Part shown: positions 41,730 to 50,488 of the stretch, piece after piece
Numbering within the stretch: the stretch's first letter is position 1
Layout of the letters: every line of letters starts with the position of its first letter
Origin: Polynucleobacter wuianus
Lineage (GTDB): Bacteria > Pseudomonadota > Gammaproteobacteria > Burkholderiales > Burkholderiaceae
Direction: 5' to 3'
Length of the DNA: 64,000 nt
Assembly: GCF_001659725.1 (NCBI RefSeq)
Contig: NZ_CP015922.1
Location: forward strand, 310,001-374,000
Notes under the pieces: generated by a model
The model's database searches: none
Told to the model about the DNA's origin: nothing
Seen by the model: the letters and a program-made list of their open reading frames with translations, nothing else
Program-made: the position numbers and the translations under genes

Positions 41730-43937
41730 ATGACTATCGAAAATATTTCACGTCGCGACTTCATTATTAAGGGCACCTTAGTTGGTGGCGGCCTCATGCT
41801 GGGAGTGGGCGCATTACCTGAATTTGCCTTTGCACAAGCTGGTCAATATGACCCAAATTCGCCCACGAAGGCTGGGGAGGCAGAGGTTAATGCTTGGGTC
41901 AGCATCAAGCCTGATGACACTGTTTACGTCAGAATTGCACGCTCAGAAATGGGTCAGGGTACTCGCACAGGTTTAGCTCAGTTAGTTACTGAAGAATTGG
42001 AGTGCAACTGGAAAAAAGTGAAGACTCAGTCAGCCACTCCAGGTCAAAGTTTGGCACGCAAGCGTGTTTGGGGTGAGCATGGTACTGGTGGTAGCCGTGG
42101 CATTCGCATATCAGAAGATTATGTTCGACGTGGTGCAGCAGCAGCTCGCATTATGTTGGTTCAAGCTGCTGCTAATCAATGGAATGTACCGGTCAGCGAA
42201 TTAACTGTTAACAAAGGTGTCATTACCCATACCCCAACGGGCCGTAAAACGACCTACGGAAAAGTTGCCGAGCTTGCATCGACACTCACGCCTCCTGATC
42301 CAAAATCGATCACCCTAAGAGATCCTCGTGACTGGAAAGTTGCTGGCCAGCCCTATGCACGTTTAGACACTGCCAATAAGGTGAACGGCACAAAAGTCTA
42401 TGGCGCAGATTTACAGATGCCAGGCATGTTGTGCGCCTCAGTAAAAGCTTGCCCGGTATTTGGTGGAAAGCTTGTGAGCTATGACGAAGCCAAGATTAAA
42501 AACTTACGTGGTGTTAAGGGTGTAGTCAAGATTGATGATAGTACTGTGGCGGTAGTTGCCGATACTTGGTGGCGCGCAAACACTGCTTTGAATGCTTTGC
42601 CAATTGTGTGGGATGAGGGGAAAGGCGCAGGCGTTTCTCAGGGTGACATTGATAAGATGTTGCGCGCTGGCTTGGATGAGCAAGGTGATTTTTGGCAGCG
42701 TAAGGTGGGTGATGCCCCAGAAGTGATTAATAGCTCCTCTAAAAAAGTGGAAGCTATCTATTACACGCCATTTCGTGCTCACGTCACAATGGAGCCTATG
42801 AACGCCACCGTTAAGATTAGTGGTGATCGTGCAGAAGCATGGGTGCCAACGCAAAATGGTGAGGGATCACTCGCAGCATTATCAGAGGCAACTGGTATTC
42901 CATTAGCTAATTGTGAGGTTTACAAACTGGATTCTGGTTGTGGATTAGGCCGTCGTGGCTCCACCCAAGACTTCACCACTTTTGCAGCTAAGGTTGCCAT
43001 GCAATATCCTGGCGTACCCGTGAAGGTGCTCTGGAGTCGTGAAGAAGATATGACCCATGACTATTACCACCCGATTGCGATGGCTAAGATGTCTGCAGGG
43101 CTTGATGCTAGTGGCAATGTCACCGGTATGCATATTAAGGTTGCAGGTCAATCCATCAACGCAACACTTGCTCCAGCTGCAATTAAAGATGGCAAGGATG
43201 AGCGTCAATTACAAGGCTTTTATGAGAAGGGGCCTGATGCTCAACTGGGCTATACATTCCCAACTCTGTTGACCGAATATGTCATGAAGAACACGCATGT
43301 CCCAGTAGGGCCATGGCGAGGTGTCAATACCAATCAAAACGGCATCTTCATGGAATGCTTTATGGATGAATGCGCTAAAGCAGCTGGTAAAGATCCAGTG
43401 AAGTTTAGGCAGGCGGTCATGCAAAGTCATCCCAAGCATTTGGGTGTGCTTAATGCTGCTGCTCAAAAAGCGAATTGGGATAAGCCGCTTCCTGCGGGAA
43501 CTTTCCGTGGGGTAGCGCAATTTATGGGCTATGCCAGTTACTCCGCATGCGTTGCTGAGGTTTCGGTAGATGGCAACATCGTTCATGTGAAGCGCTTAGT
43601 GTTCGCATTGAACTCTGGCCATGTTGTGAACCCTTATTTAACTCGTGAACAGATTGAAGGTTCTGTAGCAATGGCTTTGGGTGCAATCTTTAATCCCGAG
43701 ATCACGGTTGAAAATGGCCGCATCAAGCAACAGAACTTAGACTCTTATCCGATGCTTAAGTTAGCCTCTACACCAAGAATCGAGACAGTCTTAGTGCCGA
43801 CCTATGATTTCTGGGGTGGAGTTGGTGAGCCAACGATTTGCGTTGTTGGGCCGGCGGTTGCAAACGCAGTATCTGCAGCGATTGGCAGACCCGTGCGCAA
43901 CTTCCCTCTTTATAAAGAAGGTTTGAGTTTGGCATAG
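41730..43937 (+). CDS. Molybdopterin-binding aldehyde/xanthine oxidase family subunit, IorB-like
   Basis: A 735-residue Mo-cofactor subunit with a Tat signal ISRRDFIIKGTLVGGGLML, so it should act in the periplasm. ATG at 41730 with GGGGAAG 5 bp upstream is chosen over GTG at 41712. Family regions are EMGQGTRTGLAQLVTEEL, CGLGRRGSTQDF, PVGPWRGVNTNQNG and the C-terminal GVGEPTICVVGPAVANAV, holding the catalytic Glu. It hydroxylates N-heterocycles or oxidises aldehydes. It depends on the Moco made by moaA-mobA-moeA at 50795-53840. No xdhC-type chaperone or cytochrome gene is adjacent. Confidence 0.88.
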   Translation: MTIENISRRDFIIKGTLVGGGLMLGVGALPEFAFAQAGQYDPNSPTKAGEAEVNAWVSIKPDDTVYVRIARSEMGQGTRTGLAQLVTEELECNWKKVKTQSATPGQSLARKRVWGEHGTGGSRGIRISEDYVRRGAAAARIMLVQAAANQWNVPVSELTVNKGVITHTPTGRKTTYGKVAELASTLTPPDPKSITLRDPRDWKVAGQPYARLDTANKVNGTKVYGADLQMPGMLCASVKACPVFGGKLVSYDEAKIKNLRGVKGVVKIDDSTVAVVADTWWRANTALNALPIVWDEGKGAGVSQGDIDKMLRAGLDEQGDFWQRKVGDAPEVINSSSKKVEAIYYTPFRAHVTMEPMNATVKISGDRAEAWVPTQNGEGSLAALSEATGIPLANCEVYKLDSGCGLGRRGSTQDFTTFAAKVAMQYPGVPVKVLWSREEDMTHDYYHPIAMAKMSAGLDASGNVTGMHIKVAGQSINATLAPAAIKDGKDERQLQGFYEKGPDAQLGYTFPTLLTEYVMKNTHVPVGPWRGVNTNQNGIFMECFMDECAKAAGKDPVKFRQAVMQSHPKHLGVLNAAAQKANWDKPLPAGTFRGVAQFMGYASYSACVAEVSVDGNIVHVKRLVFALNSGHVVNPYLTREQIEGSVAMALGAIFNPEITVENGRIKQQNLDSYPMLKLASTPRIETVLVPTYDFWGGVGEPTICVVGPAVANAVSAAIGRPVRNFPLYKEGLSLA

Positions 43938-43958
43938 CTTATTGAACGCAGGCAACAT

Positions 43959-43995
43959 AAAACGACCTCATCAGAGAGATTTGATGGGGTCGTTT
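43959..43995 (+). terminator. Intrinsic terminator after the IorAB-like genes
   Basis: AAAACGACCTCATCA and TGATGGGGTCGTTT form a long stem with one mismatch. It lies 11 bp before msrQ, so msrQ needs its own promoter or read-through. Confidence 0.75.
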
Positions 43996-44006
43996 AACAT
44001 TGACGA

Positions 44007-44597
44007 ATGAAGTTTCTGAAAAGCATCCTCTTTCTTGCCTCGCTCATACCATTGGGGCGCTTGTTATGGTTAGGATATTTAGATAACTTAGGCGCCAATC
44101 CGATTGAATTGATTACACGCTCCACTGGTACTTGGGCACTAGTATTTCTCTGCATCACATTAGCAATGACTCCACTGCGATTAATCACAGGCTCGGGTAT
44201 GTGGATTAGGATGCGTCGTATGTTTGGCCTGTTCTGTTTTTTCTATGCCAGTATTCATTTTTCAATTTGGCTATTACTCGATCAAAGTCTTGACCTACAG
44301 GCAATGGTCCATGATGTGCTCAAAAGGCCATTTATTACTATGGGATTCTTGAGTCTAGTCTTACTTATGCCGCTAGCAGTCACATCAAATGCTTGGGCGG
44401 TCAAAAAACTAGGGCGCCGCTGGAGTTTGTTACATAAATTGATTTATGTAATTGCGCTTACGGTGATCGCACATTATTGGTGGCATAAAGCTGGCAAGAA
44501 TGATTTAGAAACAGTCTCAATTTATGCAGGCGTGATCAGTCTTTTGTTATTAGTGCGACTTCCATTTATCAAAGATAGACTCCGAATCACGTCCTAG
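44007..44597 (+). CDS. msrQ: Haem-binding membrane subunit MsrQ (YedZ)
   Basis: A 196-residue integral membrane protein with six helices. It passes electrons to MsrP. Family landmarks are NPIELITRSTGTWAL, LAMTPLRLITG, RRMFGLFCFFYASIHFSIWLLLD (His in the loop before a helix), GRRWSLLHKLIYVIAL and AHYWWHKAG. The His residues in the helices are the expected haem ligands. It lies about 7 kb from msrP and follows a terminator. Confidence 0.92.
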   Translation: MKFLKSILFLASLIPLGRLLWLGYLDNLGANPIELITRSTGTWALVFLCITLAMTPLRLITGSGMWIRMRRMFGLFCFFYASIHFSIWLLLDQSLDLQAMVHDVLKRPFITMGFLSLVLLMPLAVTSNAWAVKKLGRRWSLLHKLIYVIALTVIAHYWWHKAGKNDLETVSIYAGVISLLLLVRLPFIKDRLRITS

Positions 44598-44642
44598 GGG
44601 CTCTTATTAGGAGGGTAGGCTGAATCCTCTTACAATCAATTA

Positions 44643-44966
44643 ATGAAGAAAATCTACTTTGGTATTAGAGTTACCCTTGTGACGATAAGTTTTTCAGCTT
44701 TAGGTCAAACTAACTCAAGCCAAGAGATGAAAACTTTTTTACCATACACCCCTGAACAGCTAAAGTCATTTAATAATCAAAAGATCTCTCCAGCAGAGGG
44801 CCCATTTGGACCAGTTAACTTAACTCAGCAGCAGCTCAACTTACAGCAAAAGCCAAATCTTGATTCCAAGTTCTTTAATGTCCCTGACGGTGAGCAAGAG
44901 GCTGAAGCTCTAGAAACAGAGTCTGCCGATCCATATCAACCGATGACGCCAGCAATCTCTTTTTAG
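44643..44966 (+). CDS. Small exported protein, unknown function
   Basis: A 107-residue protein with a probable signal peptide (IRVTLVTISFSALGQ). The mature part is Gln/Pro/Asn-rich with an acidic stretch (GEQEAEALETESADP). No family is recognised, and no Cys or helix pattern stands out. It lies 45 bp after msrQ on the same strand, so it may be co-transcribed, though no link to MsrQ is known to me. Confidence 0.5.
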   Translation: MKKIYFGIRVTLVTISFSALGQTNSSQEMKTFLPYTPEQLKSFNNQKISPAEGPFGPVNLTQQQLNLQQKPNLDSKFFNVPDGEQEAEALETESADPYQPMTPAISF

Positions 44967-44979
44967 GATCGCGGTAGAT

Positions 44980-45603
44980 TTATTCAGAAAAAACCAGTTC
45001 GGGAATGGATTCAAGATTCAGCAGTGCTTGCGCAGTTTCGGGTGTTGCATTTAGCCAGTCATGAAATAACTCAGGCCGTAAGGGCACAACAGTGCGTTTC
45101 TCATCTTCGGGTTTATGACAGCGATTCATGACGGGGTGCTTGTTTGCCTCTATTGTCAGCATTGAAAAAGACACAATTAACTCACCAGTTTCTGGTTCGG
45201 TCCAGGTATCCCAAATCGAGGCAATCGCCATAGGCTCACGATTAGCTTGCGTAATTTTGGTGCGTACGGCTTTACCGGTTTCATAACAAGGCTCATAAAA
45301 AGCATCAGCCAATGCCAAAGCATAGTGACGCTTAGACCATGCATGTCTATAGGAAGGTTTTTCAGTAACGGTTTCAGATCTAGCGTTATACGTTTTCCTG
45401 CCAAATTCCTCATCTTTTGCCCAAGACGGTATTAGGCCAAAGCGCGCAGGACCAATAACAGTTCGCTGGGTGTTATGACTTTTTAAAATAATCGTTCCGG
45501 GGTACGTCGGGAATACATCGTGCGCAGTTGAAGCTGGCAGATCAAGATCAAAATGGGTCTTAACCCAATCGACATTAACGGTGGTGAGGTACTGAACGCA
45601 CAT
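44980..45603 (-). CDS. SOS response-associated peptidase (SRAP/HMCES/YedK family)
   Basis: A 207-residue SRAP protein that shields abasic sites in single-stranded DNA through a thiazolidine crosslink. Cys2 becomes the N-terminal nucleophile after Met removal, and the protein begins MCVQY rather than the usual MCGR(Y/F). The other active-site elements are present: Asn in TYNARSETV, Glu in DAFYEPCY and His in NRCHKPEDEKRT. The C-terminus ends as expected for the family. The second and third positions after Cys deviate from the common form. Confidence 0.87.
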   Translation of the reverse strand: MCVQYLTTVNVDWVKTHFDLDLPASTAHDVFPTYPGTIILKSHNTQRTVIGPARFGLIPSWAKDEEFGRKTYNARSETVTEKPSYRHAWSKRHYALALADAFYEPCYETGKAVRTKITQANREPMAIASIWDTWTEPETGELIVSFSMLTIEANKHPVMNRCHKPEDEKRTVVPLRPELFHDWLNATPETAQALLNLESIPELVFSE

Positions 45604-45680
45604 GAGACCATTTTACCGTTGGCCTATGGCATTACCTCTGCTGTTAGTATTAGGGATATATTTTAGAAAGACCCATCCTC

Positions 45681-46520
45681 ATGAAGCCTTTTATGTCTCA
45701 ACTCAAACCAGTATCAGTTCGCCTTATTTCAGCTAGCCTTTTGACACTTGCTTTATGCGGCACTGCGTATGCTCAACAAAGTGGATTGCCCATTAATGCT
45801 GCCGCTTCAGTCAATGGCACCATCATCACTAACGATATGGTTGAGCAGGGTATTAAAGTAGCTCTTGCGCAAGGTCAAAAAGACTCTCCTGAATTGCGTA
45901 AAGCAGTGATCGAAAAATACATTGAAGTTTTATTGTTATCTCAACAGGCTGAAAAAGATGGCTTGGCAAATTCAGAAAAAGCCAATTCTCAGTTAACGAT
46001 GATTCGCCAAAATTATTTAGCTGATCTTGAGCTCTCTACATTCATGGCGCAAAATCCGATTTCTGATGCTGACGTTCAGGCGGAGTACAACAAGCAAGTA
46101 TCTTCACTGGGGCCGCAAGGCCTGATCGTGGAATACAAAATTAGTGATATCGCAGTTGCTTCAGAAGCTGATGCGCAAGCTGCCTTGAACCGTATTAAAA
46201 AGGGTGAGGCATTTGATAAGGTTGCTAAAAGCATTTCCTTAGCCCCCAATAAGGCACAGGGCGGTGCTGCTGGTTGGGTTCAACCTGGTCAAGTGCCACC
46301 CCAAATATCAGCAGTCTTAGTCAATCTTGGAAAAGGTCAAACATCGGCGCCAATTCAATTGCAGCAAGGCTGGTACTTGGTCAAGCTGGAAGATAAGAAG
46401 TCTACTAAACCACCTACTTTTGAGCAGGCTAAGCCAGCGATTCGTGCGGGCATAGCGCAGAGAAAACAATTTGAATTTATTTCTGGGATTGCGAAGAATT
46501 CAAAAATTGTGGTTCAGTAA
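45681..46520 (+). CDS. Exported PpiC-type peptidyl-prolyl isomerase
   Basis: A 279-residue SurA/PrsA-like chaperone with signal peptide (ISASLLTLALCGTAYAQQ), an N-terminal helical chaperone part, and a parvulin domain from about residue 145. The domain is seen as YKISDIAVASEADAQAALNRI, FDKVAKSISLAPNKAQGGAAGW and LQQGWYLVKLEDKK. It folds outer-membrane or periplasmic proteins. The terminator at 46535-46568 follows. Confidence 0.87.
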   Translation: MKPFMSQLKPVSVRLISASLLTLALCGTAYAQQSGLPINAAASVNGTIITNDMVEQGIKVALAQGQKDSPELRKAVIEKYIEVLLLSQQAEKDGLANSEKANSQLTMIRQNYLADLELSTFMAQNPISDADVQAEYNKQVSSLGPQGLIVEYKISDIAVASEADAQAALNRIKKGEAFDKVAKSISLAPNKAQGGAAGWVQPGQVPPQISAVLVNLGKGQTSAPIQLQQGWYLVKLEDKKSTKPPTFEQAKPAIRAGIAQRKQFEFISGIAKNSKIVVQ

Positions 46521-46534
46521 TCAATAAACTGATC

Positions 46535-46568
46535 AAATAAAAAGGACTCCTAGGAGTCCTTTTTATTT
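46535..46568. terminator. Perfectly palindromic bidirectional terminator
   Basis: The 34 bp read identically on both strands, with GGACTCCTAGGAGTCC at the centre and A/T runs on each side. It lies between the convergent PpiC and folA genes and covers the folA stop codon (46563-46565). Confidence 0.9.
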
Positions 46569-47051
46569 GCGCTCAAGCGTTATAAAGTTAAAGTGAATGC
46601 CGTTTTCTGATCCAGGTGTGCGTTCGACCTCTTTCCAATCTGATGGATTAGGAACTTCAAAGAAGGTATCGCCACCCTCAACATCCATATCAATCTCGGT
46701 GATAAAGAGGCGATCCGCTTTGTGAAATGCTTGTTTAAAGAGTTGCTCTCCACCAATGACAAAGACTCTTGGTGCTTCACTTAATTGATTCAAGGCTTCA
46801 TCCAGAGAGCTGGCTAATTCTCCACCAGCCAACTCATAATTTGCATTACGACTAACCACAATATTGCGACGTCCTGGTAGAGGTCGGCCAATCGACTCCC
46901 AAGTCTTGCGACCCATGATCACTGGGTGACCCATGGTGACGCGTTTAAAAAACTGTAAATCAGCCGAGATTTTCCAAGGCATTTGATTGTCGCGACCAAT
47001 CACGTGATTCCGTGAGCGGGCAACAATCATTGAGATAGCGGGTTGTGTCAT
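46563..47051 (-). CDS. folA: Dihydrofolate reductase
   Basis: A 162-residue DHFR that regenerates tetrahydrofolate with NADPH. Landmarks are IVARSRNHVIGRDNQMPWKISADLQFFKR (two blocks), PVIMGRKTWESIGRPLPGRRNIVVSRN and VFVIGGEQLFKQA. It lies 12 bp downstream of thyA on the same strand, so both steps of the thymidylate cycle are co-expressed. Confidence 0.96.
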   Translation of the reverse strand: MTQPAISMIVARSRNHVIGRDNQMPWKISADLQFFKRVTMGHPVIMGRKTWESIGRPLPGRRNIVVSRNANYELAGGELASSLDEALNQLSEAPRVFVIGGEQLFKQAFHKADRLFITEIDMDVEGGDTFFEVPNPSDWKEVERTPGSENGIHFNFITLERK

Positions 47052-47063
47052 ATCGAGCGCTTC

Positions 47064-47858
47064 TTAGACAGCCACGGGAGCTTTGATGTGGGGATGGGAT
47101 TCATAACCCAAAATCTCAAAATCTTCGAACTCATAATCAAAGATCGAAGCGGGTTTGCGCAAGATATTGAGTTTAGGTAGCGGGAAGAAATCTCTTGATA
47201 GCTGGAGCTCTACTTGTTCAAGATGATTGCTATACAAGTGGCAATCACCGCCAGTCCAAATAAAATCACCCACTTCTAGGTTACATTGCTGAGCCATCAT
47301 GTGAGTCAGTAATGCATAGCTGGCGATATTAAATGGAACGCCTAAGAAGATATCTGCGCTGCGCTGATAAAGTTGGCATGACAACTTGCCATCAGCCACA
47401 TAAAACTGAAAGAAGGCGTGGCAAGGTGCCAATGCCATGCGTGGAATGTCTGCAACGTTCCACGCTGAAACAATGATGCGACGTGAGTCAGGATTCTTTT
47501 TAATAGTCTCCACAACCTCGCTAATTTGGTCGATGTGCTGTCCATTGGGCGCAGGCCAAGAACGCCATTGATAACCATAGATTGGACCGAGATCGCCATC
47601 AGGTGCAGCCCATTCATTCCAAATGGATACACCACGTTCTTTCAACCAATTGTTATCTGTACTGCCTTTGAGGAACCACAGTAATTCATAGATGATGGAT
47701 TTGAGATGAAGCTTCTTGGTAGTCACCATTGGGAAGCCATCAGCTAAGTTAAAACGCATCTGGTGGCCAAATACCGAGATCGTGCCAGTGCCAGTCCTAT
47801 CGGACTTTTGAACGCCCTTAGCAAGGACTTCTTTCATTAGATCGTGATATTGGCGCAT
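47064..47858 (-). CDS. thyA: Thymidylate synthase
   Basis: A 264-residue ThyA. The ATG at 47858 matches the E. coli length; a TTG three codons upstream is possible but unneeded. Landmarks are KSDRTGTGTISVFGHQMRFNL, GPIYGYQWRSWP and the catalytic Cys in MALAPCHAFFQF. IWTGGDCHLYSNH and a shorter C-terminal APVAV also match. It converts dUMP to dTMP with methylene-tetrahydrofolate and is followed by folA. Confidence 0.97.
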   Translation of the reverse strand: MRQYHDLMKEVLAKGVQKSDRTGTGTISVFGHQMRFNLADGFPMVTTKKLHLKSIIYELLWFLKGSTDNNWLKERGVSIWNEWAAPDGDLGPIYGYQWRSWPAPNGQHIDQISEVVETIKKNPDSRRIIVSAWNVADIPRMALAPCHAFFQFYVADGKLSCQLYQRSADIFLGVPFNIASYALLTHMMAQQCNLEVGDFIWTGGDCHLYSNHLEQVELQLSRDFFPLPKLNILRKPASIFDYEFEDFEILGYESHPHIKAPVAV

Positions 47859-47902
47859 ATAAATCAACTAAAAATGGATTAACGGATACCCGTAAGGATA
47901 GC

Positions 47903-48946
47903 CTATTCGAATGTGGCTGGCTTTACCCCAAGTGCCTTATGGAGCTTGGGGGAGGTGGTCGTATATTGCAGCTGAATTTGCTTCTCAGGGTTCAGGTATG
48001 CGGCTGCCGCAAATGCTGCTAAAGCAGCTTCATGAAAGCCAGATAAAATCAGCTTCTTTTTGCCTGGGTAGAGGTTGATATCCCCCACGGCATAAATTCC
48101 AGGAATGCTCGTCTGAAATTTTTCCGTATCAACCATCAGCTGCTTGCGATCAATGTCGAGACCCCATTGGGCAATCGGACCCAGTTTAGGAGAGAGTCCA
48201 AAAAAGATCAGGAGATCATCAAGGCTCACGATCTTAGTATTGCCGTCAATATCAGTGACGGTGATTTCAGTGAGTTGATCTTCTTGAGTCTTGTAGTCAG
48301 TAATTTGACCAATGAGTAATTGGATTTTTCCAGCAGCACAAAGCTCGCGCATTTTGGCAATGGATTGCGGTGCTCCTTTGAAATCATCGCGACGATGAAT
48401 CAAGGTAACGCTTGCTGCTCTATCTGCAAAGTACAAAACCCAATCTAGAGCAGAATCCCCGCCACCGCAAATCACAATTCGCTTACCAATAAATCGCTCT
48501 GGATATTTAACGCGATAGAAAACTTGTTTATCAACGAAAGCCTCAATCCCCTCTAAATTGAGTAAACGAGGTTGAAAGGCGCCGACCCCAGCGGCAATAA
48601 AGACGGTCTTCGCCAGGAAATGTAGGTTTTGTGAGGTGCCGATGAGTATGCGACCATCCGCTTGTTTTTCTAGTTGAGTGACTTCTTGTCCTAAATGAAA
48701 TTGAGGACTAAAGGGCTCAATCTGCTTGAGTAGATTATTTGTCAGTTCGCGACCAGTGCACACTGGTATCGCGGGAATATCGTAGATTGGCTTATCGGGA
48801 TAGAGCTCGATACATTGACCGCCAACCACTGGCAAAGAATCAATGACATGCGCTTTAATTTCTAGGAGTCCAAGCTCAAATACTTGGAAGAGACCCACAG
48901 GGCCGGCGCCAATGATGACTGCATCAGCTTCTGTGGGTGAGTACAA
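47903..48946 (-). CDS. Ferredoxin-NADP reductase, thioredoxin-reductase-like type
   Basis: A 347-residue flavoprotein. The FAD-binding motif is IIGAGPVGLFQVFELG near residues 11-26, and the NADPH motif is IVICGGGDSALDWVLYFAD. ALPVVGGQCIELYPDKPIYDIP-like text follows the first motif and C-terminal YAVGDINLYPGKKKLI marks the second FAD contact. There is no CxxC redox pair, so it is a TrxR-like FNR. It lies 24 bp downstream of the ferredoxin gene, its likely partner. Confidence 0.9.
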   Translation of the reverse strand: MYSPTEADAVIIGAGPVGLFQVFELGLLEIKAHVIDSLPVVGGQCIELYPDKPIYDIPAIPVCTGRELTNNLLKQIEPFSPQFHLGQEVTQLEKQADGRILIGTSQNLHFLAKTVFIAAGVGAFQPRLLNLEGIEAFVDKQVFYRVKYPERFIGKRIVICGGGDSALDWVLYFADRAASVTLIHRRDDFKGAPQSIAKMRELCAAGKIQLLIGQITDYKTQEDQLTEITVTDIDGNTKIVSLDDLLIFFGLSPKLGPIAQWGLDIDRKQLMVDTEKFQTSIPGIYAVGDINLYPGKKKLILSGFHEAALAAFAAAAYLNPEKQIQLQYTTTSPKLHKALGVKPATFE

Positions 48947-48970
48947 ATCGATTCTCGGGAAGTGAAAGTA

Positions 48971-49294
48971 TTACTTTACTAATTGATCGAGTTTGTTTTT
49001 GACATCTTTCCACTCTTCCGCATCTGGAAGGGCAGCTTTTGATTTAGTAATTGATGTCCATGAAGGTGAGAGCTCGGCATTGAGCTTAATAAACGCTTGC
49101 TGATCACCGGGCACGTCATCTTCAGCATAAATCGCATTAACTGGGCACTCTGGAACGCAAACTGCACAGTCGATACACTCATCTGGATCGATGACTAAGA
49201 AATTAGGCCCTTCGCGGAAGCAGTCAACTGGGCAAACGTCAACGCAGTCGGTATATTTGCAACGGATGCAGGATTCGGTAACAACGTAGGTCAT
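48971..49294 (-). CDS. fdxA: Seven-iron ferredoxin (FdxA)
   Basis: A 107-residue 3Fe-4S/4Fe-4S ferredoxin. The ATG at 49294 gives the usual MTYVVTESCIRCKYTDCVDV start. A longer frame exists but adds an unconserved 18 residues. Cys are at 9, 12, 17 and 21, then 40, 43, 46 and 50 (ECIDCAVCVPECP). It could deliver electrons to siroheme enzymes or other acceptors. A short palindrome-like AT stretch precedes the start. Confidence 0.94.
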   Translation of the reverse strand: MTYVVTESCIRCKYTDCVDVCPVDCFREGPNFLVIDPDECIDCAVCVPECPVNAIYAEDDVPGDQQAFIKLNAELSPSWTSITKSKAALPDAEEWKDVKNKLDQLVK

Positions 49295-49392
49295 GGTGTT
49301 TGATCTAAAGAGCCCTAAATTGAGGGCTGGTAAGTTATAAAACATCAATTTTAGCCGAAATACCTCAATTTACTTGAGGTAAAGTTCCCCAT

Positions 49393-50418
49393 ATGAATAC
49401 ACAGACAAATACCCAAACTACCCCTGGAAACGCCTCCAAGAAGCCAAAAATACTGGTTGCAAGGGCGATATTCCCAGAGGCTTTAGCCAAATTAGAGGAA
49501 TCCTACGAGGTTCGATCGAACCAGGAGGACCGCATCTTTACGCCAGAAGAGTTGCAAAAAGAACTTTCTAGCATAGTAGGGGCTTTAGTTGCTGGTAGCG
49601 AGCGAATCGATGCCAGTGCATTGGCGAATGCGAAAGATTTAAAAATTGTGGCCAACATTTCTGTGGGCTATAACAATTTTGATGTGCCTGCGATTAGTGC
49701 TGCTGGAGTGATGGCTACCAATACACCAGATGTTCTAACCGATACCACTGCTGATTTTGGTTTTGCATTATTGATGGGTACCGCAAGACGTATTACTGAG
49801 TCTGAGCATTGGATACGAGCCGGCCATTGGGATAAGTGGTCGATTGTGAATAATCCTCTTGGTATGGATTTGCATCACAGCACTGTTGGCATTATCGGTA
49901 TGGGTCGCATCGGCCAAGGTATTGCAAAGCGTGCACTAGGTTTTGGGATGAATGTGATTTATCACAACCGTAGTCGCTTATCTGAAGCTGATGAAAAAGC
50001 TTGTAGTGCACGCTATGTTTCTAAGGAAGAGTTGCTACGCACTGCAGATCACGTTGTATTAGTCTTGCCTTACTCGGCAGAGAGTCACCACACTATTGGC
50101 GCTAAAGAGATCGCCCTCATGAAACCCACGGCAACCCTAATCAATATCGCCCGCGGCGGCATCGTTGATGACTTAGCGTTAGCGCAGGCACTAAAGGAAA
50201 AGAAGATCTTTGCCGCTGGTTTAGATGTGTTTGAGGGTGAGCCGAAAGTCAATCCCGAGCTACTAAAACTGAGCAACGTTGTGCTCGCTCCGCATATTGC
50301 TAGTGCAACTGAAAAAACCCGCAGAGCAATGGTTGATTTGGCAATTGATAACCTAAGAGCAGCGCTTGATGGCAAGAGACCACCAAGTTTAATTAATGCT
50401 GAGGTGTTTAAGGGTTAG
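49393..50418 (+). CDS. D-2-hydroxyacid dehydrogenase, glyoxylate/hydroxypyruvate reductase-like
   Basis: A 341-residue enzyme with the GyaR/GhrB pattern. The NAD(P)-binding motif is VGIIGMGRIGQGIAKRALGFG, and RIVANISVGYNNFD-like text lies before it. The catalytic Arg is in LINIARGGIVDD, Glu in VFEGEPKVNPELL, and His in VVLAPHIASAT. It reduces glyoxylate or hydroxypyruvate. The substrate is by family only. A terminator follows. Confidence 0.9.
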   Translation: MNTQTNTQTTPGNASKKPKILVARAIFPEALAKLEESYEVRSNQEDRIFTPEELQKELSSIVGALVAGSERIDASALANAKDLKIVANISVGYNNFDVPAISAAGVMATNTPDVLTDTTADFGFALLMGTARRITESEHWIRAGHWDKWSIVNNPLGMDLHHSTVGIIGMGRIGQGIAKRALGFGMNVIYHNRSRLSEADEKACSARYVSKEELLRTADHVVLVLPYSAESHHTIGAKEIALMKPTATLINIARGGIVDDLALAQALKEKKIFAAGLDVFEGEPKVNPELLKLSNVVLAPHIASATEKTRRAMVDLAIDNLRAALDGKRPPSLINAEVFKG

Positions 50419-50435
50419 GATTGTAGATCTTCACA

Positions 50436-50472
50436 CAAATAAAAAGCCGAGACATTCTCGGCTTTTTATTTG
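50436..50472. terminator. Intrinsic bidirectional terminator
   Basis: The 17-bp arms pair perfectly, with GCCGAGA and TCTCGGC at the core, a 3-nt loop, and A/T runs on both sides. It separates the hydroxyacid dehydrogenase gene from the convergent 50489-50782 gene. Confidence 0.9.
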
Positions 50473-50488
50473 GTCGCGCTAAAGTAAA

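Noticed and set aside
43209..43586. 125-codon frame antisense to the molybdenum subunit
   Set aside because: It lies wholly inside a convincing gene and its product shows no recognisable domain.
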